Shown here piece by piece: positions 18,987 to 25,714 of a stretch of 64,000 nt of DNA. The stretch is from contig NZ_CP023747.1 in NCBI RefSeq assembly GCF_008704995.1, forward strand, positions 2,692,501-2,756,500. The letters are read 5' to 3'. This DNA is from Streptomyces nodosus (GTDB taxonomy: Bacteria > Actinomycetota > Actinomycetes > Streptomycetales > Streptomycetaceae). The position numbers were made by a program, and so were the translations under genes. Every line of letters begins with the position of its first letter. Position 1 is the stretch's first letter. The notes under the pieces were generated by a model. The model was not told where the DNA came from, searched no databases, and saw only the letters and a list, made by a program, of their open reading frames with translations.

Positions 18987-20165
18987 ATGTACACGGACAA
19001 CACCAGGGTTGGAGACATGTCTCACGCCGCCTCGTCCCCCACAACAGCGACAGACCCGTCCCCGGCCCGGCCCCCGGCGGACGGCATTCCGGGTCCCCGG
19101 GACGGCCGGGCGGCGCGACCGCCCGCCGGGCAGCGTGACCCGTTCTTCGACAACTCCAAGTACCTGGCGATCGTGCTGGTGGCGATGGGCCACGCCTGGG
19201 AGCCGCTGAGGGACGGCAACCGCATGATGGCGGCGCTGTATCTCTTCGTCTTCGCCTTCCACATGCCGGCGTTCATCGTCGTCTCCGGCTACTTCTCGCG
19301 CAGCTTCGACATGCGCCCCGACCGGCTGAAGCGGCTGCTGACGGGGGTCGTCGTGCCCTATGTCGTGTTCGAGACGGCGTTCGTGCTCTTCGAGCGTGCG
19401 GTCGGGGACGACCCGGACATGCCGATCAGCCTGACCGACCCCTGGTATCTGACGTGGTTCCTGATAGCGCTCTTCATATGGCGGTTGACGACCCCCGTCT
19501 GGAAGCTGGTCCGCCACCCGGTCCTGCTGTCCGTGGCGATCGCCACGCTGGCCTCCACCTCGCCCGACATCGGCGACGACCTCGACCTCCAGCGGGTGCT
19601 GCAGTTCCTGCCGTTCTTCGTCATCGGCCTGTCCCTGAAGCCGGAGCACTTCCAGCTGGTGCGGCGCCGCGCGGCACGCCTGCTGTCGGTGCCGGTGTTC
19701 GTCGGCGCCCTCGGCGTGGCCTGGTGGGCCGTGCCGCGGATGAACCCCGACTGGTTCTACCACCGCGACAGCGCGGAGGAGCTGGGGGCGCCCTGGTGGT
19801 GCGGGCCGGTGATGGAACTCGCCCTGCTGGGCTGCTCGCTGCTGCTCACGGTCTGCTTCTTCGCCTGGGTGCCGCGCCGCACGATGTGGTTCACGGGCCT
19901 GGGTGCGGGCACGCTGTACGGCTATCTGCTGCACGCGTTCGTGGTGAAGACCGCCCTGTACCGGGGCTGGTACGACGCACAGTGGGTGCAGGGGCCGCTG
20001 GGCGTGGTGTGTGTGACCGTCCTCGCGGGCGCTCTGGTGACGGCGCTGTGCACGCCACCGGTGCGGCGTGTCTTCCGGTGTGTGGTGGAGCCCAGGATGG
20101 AGTGGGCCTTCCGGAAGGACGCGGTGGAACTCGCCCGCGAACGCTCCGCGCCACCGGCCGGCTGA
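18987..20165 (+). CDS. Acyltransferase family 3 membrane protein
   Basis: A 392-residue protein with about ten membrane helices. The catalytic-type motif near the start (VAMGHAWEPL) contains the conserved histidine of membrane O-acyltransferases of the Acyl_transf_3 family, and FAFHMPAFIVVSGYFSR is the conserved second segment. Such enzymes transfer acyl groups to cell-surface glycans or polyketide sugars; the substrate cannot be told here. The ATG at 18987 has GAAGG 8 nt upstream; a second ATG at 19017 (MSHAASSP) is possible. The first ~50 residues are disordered and Pro-rich. Confidence 0.85.
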   Translation: MYTDNTRVGDMSHAASSPTTATDPSPARPPADGIPGPRDGRAARPPAGQRDPFFDNSKYLAIVLVAMGHAWEPLRDGNRMMAALYLFVFAFHMPAFIVVSGYFSRSFDMRPDRLKRLLTGVVVPYVVFETAFVLFERAVGDDPDMPISLTDPWYLTWFLIALFIWRLTTPVWKLVRHPVLLSVAIATLASTSPDIGDDLDLQRVLQFLPFFVIGLSLKPEHFQLVRRRAARLLSVPVFVGALGVAWWAVPRMNPDWFYHRDSAEELGAPWWCGPVMELALLGCSLLLTVCFFAWVPRRTMWFTGLGAGTLYGYLLHAFVVKTALYRGWYDAQWVQGPLGVVCVTVLAGALVTALCTPPVRRVFRCVVEPRMEWAFRKDAVELARERSAPPAG

Positions 20166-20181
20166 GGGCCGCGTGCCCGGC

Positions 20182-21360
20182 TCAGCGTGCGGCCAGCGCC
20201 GTCGGGCCCTCCCGGCAGATCAGGAGCAGCGCCCGGTCGTCGTTCACGTCCTTGGCCACCGCCTCGATGAGATGCCAGGCCGCGCCGTGGAAGCCGCCGG
20301 GCACATAGCGGTCGGCCTCGCCGGTGAGGCGGTCGATGCCCTCGACGATGTCCCGTTCCGCGGTCTCCACCAGGCCGTCGGTGAACAGCATCAGGACGTC
20401 GCCGGGGCGCAGCGCACCCTTCACGGAGTCGAACTGGGCGCCGTCGTACACCCCGAGAAGAGGGCCTTCGGCGGCCTTCTCCTCCCAGCGGCCGGTGCCC
20501 GCGCTGAGCTGAAGGCCCGGCGGATGTCCGGCCGAGTACAGCTCGTAGTCGCCCGACTCCAGGTCCAGGACCAGGTGGATGGAGGTCGCGAACCCCTCGT
20601 CCCAGTCCTGGCGCAGCAGATAGCCGTTGGCCGCGGGCAGGAAGGCGTGGGGCGGCAGCGATCCCAGCAGCCCGCCGAAGGCGCCGGACAGCAGGAGGGC
20701 GCGTGAGCCCGCGTCCATCCCTTTGCCCGAGACATCGGTCAGGACCACCTCCAGGGTGCGGCCCCCGTTGGTGCGGGCCGCCACCACGAAGTCACCCGAG
20801 AAGGACTGTCCGCCGGCCGGCCGGAGCGCCATCTCACGGTGCCAGCCCACCGGCAGTTTGGGCAGCTTGCTCTGGACCCGGATGCGTTCGCGCAGGTCGA
20901 AGAGCATGGTCCCGCCGCGCCGCCAGGGCACGCCGACCCTGCTGCGGAACTGCGCGATCAGCAGGCCGAAGAACCCGCAGGCCGCCACCACCAGCACGAT
21001 GCCGGGCGTGACCCGCGAGGGTCCCTCCGTGTACGGGCCGAGTTCCACGGACTCGACGATCAGCGCGGTGGCCGCGGCCGCGTACAGACCGAGCAGGCTG
21101 GAGGGGCGGAGCAGCAGGCCGCCCGCCACGATCGGCAGGACCAGGGCGGCGGGTGAGCACCACACGGAGTCGATCAGGGTGGTCGCCGCGATCAACGGGA
21201 CGGTCAGCAGCAGACCGGCCAGGGCGATCCAGTCCGATCCGTCCCCGCGGAAGTAGTCCACGGCGGATTTGCGCACACCGGTGCGGACCCGGTGCCATTG
21301 CTTCTTCAACCGGGCCGGCCACGTCTCGGCTTCCGCTCGCCGCTCTCGTCCTACTGCCAT
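20182..21360 (-). CDS. Membrane-bound PP2C-type (SpoIIE/RsbU-like) serine phosphatase
   Basis: A 392-residue protein with an N-terminal region of four hydrophobic segments (about residues 40-130) and a C-terminal PP2C/SpoIIE phosphatase domain. The metal-binding aspartates are visible in FSGDFV, LTDVSGKGMDAG, LFTDGLVE and VNDDRALL. Family members dephosphorylate anti-anti-sigma factors in partner-switching systems; Streptomyces has many such phosphatases. No anti-sigma or STAS gene is adjacent, so the partner must lie elsewhere. I chose MAVGRERRAE with AAGG 9 nt upstream over an in-frame start 23 codons earlier. Confidence 0.88.
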   Translation of the reverse strand: MAVGRERRAEAETWPARLKKQWHRVRTGVRKSAVDYFRGDGSDWIALAGLLLTVPLIAATTLIDSVWCSPAALVLPIVAGGLLLRPSSLLGLYAAAATALIVESVELGPYTEGPSRVTPGIVLVVAACGFFGLLIAQFRSRVGVPWRRGGTMLFDLRERIRVQSKLPKLPVGWHREMALRPAGGQSFSGDFVVAARTNGGRTLEVVLTDVSGKGMDAGSRALLLSGAFGGLLGSLPPHAFLPAANGYLLRQDWDEGFATSIHLVLDLESGDYELYSAGHPPGLQLSAGTGRWEEKAAEGPLLGVYDGAQFDSVKGALRPGDVLMLFTDGLVETAERDIVEGIDRLTGEADRYVPGGFHGAAWHLIEAVAKDVNDDRALLLICREGPTALAAR

Positions 21361-21608
21361 TGCTCGGGACCTTATCCATCGGACCAGCCGCTTGGCACGG
21401 GAGGTCCCACTTGTCCCTCGTCCGGGCACCGATCTTCACAGGAACCGGCCCCCCCACACCGGGGGGATATCACCCCGCTCACCCCGATTGCCCCGGTGAG
21501 TGGGGCCCTTGCCGCGCCACGGAGATCGCGAAGGGCGAACACGCCCTGGGCGCACCGCTGTTCAGGCACCGTACCGGTGCGTGCCGGGCGGCGAGAACTG
21601 GCGGGGTG

Positions 21609-22418
21609 CTAGCGGGGTCGCTGGCAGTCCGGGCACCAGAACAGATTGCGGGCGGCGAGACCGGCGGTGCGGATCTCGCCGCCACAGACATGGCAGGGCA
21701 GGGTCGCCCTGCGGTACACGTACACCTCACCGCCGTGGTCGTCGACGCGCGGCGGGCGGCCCATGGCCTCGGGGGTGTGTTCCGGGCGGACGGTGTCGAT
21801 GCGGTTGTTCCGGACGCCCTCCCGCATCAGGGCGACGAGGTCGGCCCAGATCGCGTCCCATTCGGCGGGGGTGATGTCCCTGCCGGGCCGGTAGGGGTGG
21901 ATGCCGTGCCGGAAGAGGACCTCGGCGCGGTAGACGTTGCCGACGCCGGCGATGACCTTCTGGTCCATCAGCAGGGCGGCGACGGTGGTGCGGCTACGGG
22001 AGATCCGGCGGTACGCGGCGTCGGGGTCGGCGTCCGGGCGCAGCGGGTCGGGGCCGAGGCGGCCGTGGACGGCGGCCTTCTCCTCGTCGGTGATCAGCGC
22101 GCAGGTGGTGGGGCCGCGCAGGTCGAGATAGGAGTCCGGGTCGGCCAGGCGGAGGCGGACCGTGTCGGTGGGCGGGGGCGCGGGGGCGCCGCCGAAGGTG
22201 ACCTTGCCGAAGAGGCCCAGGTGGATATGGACCCAGTCGTCGCGGAAGCCGAGGAAGAGGTGCTTGCCATGGGCGTCGGCGGTGTGCAGCTCGGCCCCGT
22301 CGAGAAGGGCCGCGGCGTCGGCGAACTTGCCCTGGGGGCTGGTGACACGGACGGCGCGGCCCGCGAACCGGGCGGCGCAGTCCTCGGCCAGCCGATGAAT
22401 GGTGTGCCCCTCCGGCAC
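21609..22418 (-). CDS. nei: Fpg/Nei-family DNA glycosylase/AP lyase (endonuclease VIII-like)
   Basis: A 269-residue base-excision repair enzyme. The mature N-terminus PEGHT puts the catalytic proline and glutamate at positions 2 and 3, and the PEGHT form is characteristic of endonuclease VIII-type (Nei) proteins. The helix-two-turn-helix contains DQKVIAGVGNVYRAE, and the C-terminal zinc finger is C-H-V-C...C-P-D-C. It removes oxidised pyrimidines and cuts the strand. It lies 39 bp after rpiB on the same strand, a pairing conserved in Streptomyces. Confidence 0.92.
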   Translation of the reverse strand: MPEGHTIHRLAEDCAARFAGRAVRVTSPQGKFADAAALLDGAELHTADAHGKHLFLGFRDDWVHIHLGLFGKVTFGGAPAPPPTDTVRLRLADPDSYLDLRGPTTCALITDEEKAAVHGRLGPDPLRPDADPDAAYRRISRSRTTVAALLMDQKVIAGVGNVYRAEVLFRHGIHPYRPGRDITPAEWDAIWADLVALMREGVRNNRIDTVRPEHTPEAMGRPPRVDDHGGEVYVYRRATLPCHVCGGEIRTAGLAARNLFWCPDCQRPR

Positions 22419-22457
22419 GGTCGTCGTACCTCCCGACGCATGTCGTCCGGCAGTGGA

Positions 22458-22943
22458 TCAGGCCTGCGGGTGGTGCGGGGGGATCGGGGGGAGGTCGCCC
22501 GTGGTCTCGTACGCGGTCAGCATGCCGATGCGCCGCTCGTGCCGCTCGTCGCCCGAGAACGGCGTGTTCAGGAAGGTCTCGACGAACCTGGTCGCCTCTT
22601 CCTGGGTGTGCATCCGCGCGCCCACCGCGACGACGTTGGCGTTGTTGTGCTGCCGGCCCAGGGACGCCGTCTCCTCGCTCCAGGCGAGGGCCGCCCGTAC
22701 GCCCTTCACCTTGTTCGCGGCGATCTGCTCGCCGTTGCCGGAGCCGCCGATCACGATGCCGAGGGAGTCGGGGTCCGCGGCCGTGCGCTCCGCCGCGCGG
22801 AGGCAGAACGGCGGGTAGTCGTCCTGGGCGTCGAAGATATGGGGCCCGCAGTCGACGGGCTCGTGGCCGGCCGCCTCGAGCCAGTCGACGAGGTGGTTCT
22901 TCAGTTCGTAGCCGGCATGGTCGGAGCCGAGATACACGCGCAT
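22458..22943 (-). CDS. rpiB: Ribose-5-phosphate isomerase B
   Basis: A 161-residue sugar-phosphate isomerase of the pentose phosphate pathway. The start MRVYLGSDHAGYELK and the motif GGSGNGEQIAANK are family signatures. The actinobacterial type lacks the catalytic cysteine of the E. coli enzyme and uses a glutamate, seen here in GNGEQ. RHNNANVVAVGAR carries further active-site residues. The gene starts a two-gene unit with nei. Confidence 0.95.
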   Translation of the reverse strand: MRVYLGSDHAGYELKNHLVDWLEAAGHEPVDCGPHIFDAQDDYPPFCLRAAERTAADPDSLGIVIGGSGNGEQIAANKVKGVRAALAWSEETASLGRQHNNANVVAVGARMHTQEEATRFVETFLNTPFSGDERHERRIGMLTAYETTGDLPPIPPHHPQA

Positions 22944-23046
22944 GGGGCGAGTGTTTCACGGCCGACGCCCATCGGCTTCTCCGGGTATCGCCTTCTCCGG
23001 GTGCGGAGAAGGCGGCCTGCGGGCCCGCCGCGGGGGCGGGCGTGTC

Positions 23047-23075
23047 CGGGGGCCGGGTGCACCGCCCGGCCCCCG
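23047..23075 (-). terminator. bioY terminator
   Basis: A perfect 11-bp stem, CGGGGGCCGGG (23047-23057) and CCCGGCCCCCG (23065-23075), lies immediately downstream of the bioY stop codon. Confidence 0.75.
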
Positions 23076-23081
23076 ACGGGG

Positions 23082-23660
23082 TCACTTCCTGACGAGCTTC
23101 CAGACGCTGGGCAGCAGACCCATCGCCAGCGCCGCCTTCAGCGCGTCGCCGATCAGGAACGGCACCAGACCGGCCGCGAGCGCGGCGCTCAGGGACATGC
23201 CGGTGGCGACGGCCAGATACGGCACGCCGACCGCGTAGATGATCGCCTCGCCCAGCAGCATCGCACCGGCCGTGCGCAGCACCGAGCGGTCGGCTCCGCG
23301 GCGGGCGAGGGCGCCCACGGCGGCGACGGCGAGCATCATGCCGAGGACATAGCCGAAGGAGGCACCGCCGGCACCGGAGGCACCGCCGGCGAACCACGGG
23401 ACACCGGCGGATCCGGCCAGCGCGTACAGCGCGAGGGCCAGGAAGCCGCGGCCGGCGCCGAGGGAGGTGCCCACCAGGAGCGCCGCGAAGGTCTGGCCGG
23501 TCACCGGCACCGGGGAGTGCGGCACGGGCACCGCGATCTGCGCGGCGAGCCCGGTGAGCGCGGCGCCGCCGGCCACGAGGGCGATGTCCCGGACGCGGGA
23601 TGCGGGCAGCAGGTCGGCGAGGACCTCGCCGGGGCGTGCTATGGCGGTGGCGGTACTCAT
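23082..23660 (-). CDS. bioY: Biotin transporter substrate-binding membrane protein BioY
   Basis: A 192-residue S-component of ECF-type vitamin transporters with six membrane helices. The BioY signature VPVPHSPVPVTGQTFAALLVG is at residues about 43-63, followed by GXLALALYALAGSAGVPWFA. It takes up biotin. No bioM/bioN energising genes are adjacent; lone BioY proteins either work alone or share an energy module. It is a single-gene unit ending in a strong hairpin. Confidence 0.95.
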   Translation of the reverse strand: MSTATAIARPGEVLADLLPASRVRDIALVAGGAALTGLAAQIAVPVPHSPVPVTGQTFAALLVGTSLGAGRGFLALALYALAGSAGVPWFAGGASGAGGASFGYVLGMMLAVAAVGALARRGADRSVLRTAGAMLLGEAIIYAVGVPYLAVATGMSLSAALAAGLVPFLIGDALKAALAMGLLPSVWKLVRK

Positions 23661-24061
23661 GAAGGGCTCACTCCGGCGCTGAGGGGGGCGGTTCGGGAAC
23701 AGGGCGACGCTATCCCAGGGCCGGTGGGCCGATCACCGTCAGCGCTCGACAAAGGGCGGATCCACGGCTTGGTGGATCTTCCACAAAAGACCCGCCTTAC
23801 ACCCGGCGCGAGGTGATACCGGTCACGAAGCCGGACCGGCCGTCGACAGGGGAACGGATCTGTCGGGCGTCTGTAGGGTTCCACCAATTCGGGCCGCCCT
23901 TCGCTGCGACCTCCGGGCGGACCCGCACCATCCACCACACCCCCCTGAGGGGCCCTCGACCGGGACGGACGACGGGCCCCGCCTGTTGCCCTCCCGGCCT
24001 CTTTTGTTGCTAACGTGTAGTTGCAAGCCCTTTGCAATAAGAGGTTTCGGAGGGGACCGTC
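23661..24061. other. Divergent intergenic region between bioY and sodF
   Basis: This 401-bp region carries no supported gene. Near its right end is the Nur box and sodF promoter. A 7-bp stem (GATCCAC 23759-23765, GTGGATC 23772-23778) lies about 100 bp upstream of bioY, but I do not recognise it. Confidence 0.5.
24021..24037. promoter_or_regulatory. Nur (nickel uptake regulator) box
   Basis: TTGCAA-N5-TTGCAA is the published Nur operator pattern of S. coelicolor, found upstream of sodF. Here it lies 24 bp before the sodF start codon, where bound Nur-Ni would block transcription or be near the transcription start. A -10-like TAACGT at 24011-24016 is just upstream. Confidence 0.9.
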
Positions 24062-24703
24062 ATGCCCGTCTACACGCTGCCCGACCTGCCGTACGACTAC
24101 TCCGCGCTCGCTCCCGTGATCAGCCCCGAGATCATCGAGCTGCATCACGACAAGCACCACGCGGCGTACGTCAAGGGCGCCAACGACACGCTGGAGCAGC
24201 TCGCCGAGGCACGGGACAAGGACCAGTGGGGCTCGGTCAACGGCCTGGAGAAGAACCTGGCCTTCCACCTTTCCGGCCACATCCTGCACTCGATCTACTG
24301 GCACAACATGACCGGTGACGGCGGCGGTGAGCCCCTGGCCGCCGACGGTGTGGGCGGCCTCGCGGACGCGATCGCGGAGTCCTTCGGATCGTTCGCCAAT
24401 TTCAAGGCCCAGCTCACCAAGGCCGCCGCGACCACCCAGGGATCCGGCTGGGGTGTCCTCGCCCATGAGCCGCTCAGCGGACGGCTGATCGTCGAACAGA
24501 TCTACGACCACCAGGGCAACGTCGGCCAGGGTTCCACCCCGATCCTGGTCTTCGACGCCTGGGAGCACGCCTTCTATCTGCAGTACAAGAACCAGAAGGT
24601 GGACTTCATCGAGGCCATGTGGCAGGTCGTCGACTGGCAGGACGTGGCACGGCGCTACGAGGCCGCCAAGTCCCGCGCCGATGTGCTGCTGCTCGCTCCC
24701 TGA
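24062..24703 (+). CDS. sodF: Fe/Mn-family superoxide dismutase, nickel-repressed (SodF type)
   Basis: A 213-residue superoxide dismutase. Metal ligands are the histidines in [11 protein letters not shown] and HLSGHILHS and the Asp and His of [12 protein letters not shown]. The perfect Nur box in the promoter identifies it as the iron-containing SodF, which Streptomyces represses when nickel is available for the nickel enzyme SodN. GGAGGGG precedes the ATG. It is transcribed alone and shares a bidirectional terminator with the convergent DsbA-like gene. Confidence 0.95.
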   Translation: MPVYTLPDLPYDYSALAPVISPEIIELHHDKHHAAYVKGANDTLEQLAEARDKDQWGSVNGLEKNLAFHLSGHILHSIYWHNMTGDGGGEPLAADGVGGLADAIAESFGSFANFKAQLTKAAATTQGSGWGVLAHEPLSGRLIVEQIYDHQGNVGQGSTPILVFDAWEHAFYLQYKNQKVDFIEAMWQVVDWQDVARRYEAAKSRADVLLLAP

Positions 24704-24768
24704 GAAGTCCGAGGCGTCCTGCTCGTGATCGTCTTCTCACCCTTCACGTGGCAGGCGGAAAAAAGGGG

Positions 24769-24799
24769 CGGCCCCGCGAGGACCAGACTCGCGGGGCCG
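24769..24799. terminator. Bidirectional terminator between sodF and the DsbA-like gene
   Basis: CGGCCCCGCGAG (24769-24780) and CTCGCGGGGCCG (24788-24799) form a perfect 12-bp stem. On the minus strand it is followed by a T-run (the AAAAAA at 24759-24764), the classical intrinsic pattern for the minus-strand gene. Confidence 0.88.
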
Positions 24800-24808
24800 T
24801 TCCCTGTC

Positions 24809-24866
24809 TCGGAGGGCGCTGAAGCGTCCCGGAGACTGCTGAAGCGTCTCAGAGGTTGCTGAAGTC
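24809..24866 (-). repeat. Three 20-bp tandem repeats at the 3' end of the DsbA-like gene
   Basis: Units at 24809-24828, 24829-24848 and 24849-24866 share CTGAAG(CG)TC and GGAG/AGAG. The third unit is the last six codons of the gene including its stop, so the coding end has been copied twice into the flank. Confidence 0.75.
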
Positions 24867-25511
24867 CGGGCCCTTGGTCCGGGTGCGCTTGATCTCGTAG
24901 AAGCCCGGCACCGAGGCCACCGCCAGCGTGCCGTCCCACAGCTTCGCGGCATCCTCGCCCTTGGGGGCCGGGGTGACCACCGGGCCGAAGAAGGCGATCT
25001 GCTCGCCGTCGTCGCCCGGAACCGCGATCACCGGCGTGCCCACCTCCTGGCCCACCTTGTCGATGCCCTCCTTGTGCGAGGCGCGCAGCTCGGCCTCGAA
25101 CTCGAAGTCCTCCTGATCGGCGTAGTCGACCAGATCGGCGGGCAGCCCGGCGTCCTTCAGCGCGGCGGCGATCGACTCCGTCGTCGCCCCCTCGCCCTGG
25201 TTGTGGAAACGGGTGCCGAGCGCGGTGTAGAGCGGGCCGAGCACCTCCGCCCCGTGCTTCTGCCAGGCCGCGGTCACCACACGCACCGGCTTCCAGGCCT
25301 TGGTGGCGAGCATCTCCCGGTACTCCTCGGGCAGCTGGTCCAGCTTGTCCTCGTTGAGCACGGCCAGGCTCATGATGTGCCAGCGCACCTCGATGTCGCG
25401 GACCTTCTCCACTTCCAGGACCCAGCGCGAGGTCATCCAGGCCCAGGGGCACAGCGGGTCGAACCAGAAGTCGACAGGGGTCTTTCCGGAAGCGGTCGCG
25501 GTTTCGGACAT
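24849..25511 (-). CDS. DsbA-family oxidoreductase (mycothiol-dependent nitroreductase-like)
   Basis: A 220-residue thioredoxin-fold protein of the DsbA/FrnE group. The active-site motif is C-P-W-A in FDPLCPWAWMTSRW, so it has the nucleophilic but not the resolving cysteine. Related actinobacterial proteins such as mycobacterial Rv2466c use mycothiol; the single-cysteine form would act through a mixed disulphide (inference). The cis-proline region is GTPVIAV. GAGGAG precedes the ATG at 25511; the frame is open upstream but without a site. It is convergent with sodF, suggesting only a loose redox theme. Confidence 0.85.
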   Translation of the reverse strand: MSETATASGKTPVDFWFDPLCPWAWMTSRWVLEVEKVRDIEVRWHIMSLAVLNEDKLDQLPEEYREMLATKAWKPVRVVTAAWQKHGAEVLGPLYTALGTRFHNQGEGATTESIAAALKDAGLPADLVDYADQEDFEFEAELRASHKEGIDKVGQEVGTPVIAVPGDDGEQIAFFGPVVTPAPKGEDAAKLWDGTLAVASVPGFYEIKRTRTKGPDFSNL

Positions 25512-25714
25512 GACTCTCCTCATGATGCGGTCGTGGACTGTGCAACATCGACGGTCGCCCCGGCCATTCCCGGTGACACGGATCCGCTCCCCGGAAAGCG
25601 GACGAGCCGTGTCCGGGGACACGGGCGAGGTGTGCCCCGATGCCCGCGTCAGGAGCACATGGCAGGATCGGTCCTGTTCAAGCCATTCAGCCGACCCCCG
25701 AGGGAGTGCCGCCC

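Noticed and set aside
21440..21500. Hairpin downstream of nei (runs of C and G)
   Set aside because: It is only a run of about six C paired with six G and could be chance in such G+C-rich DNA.
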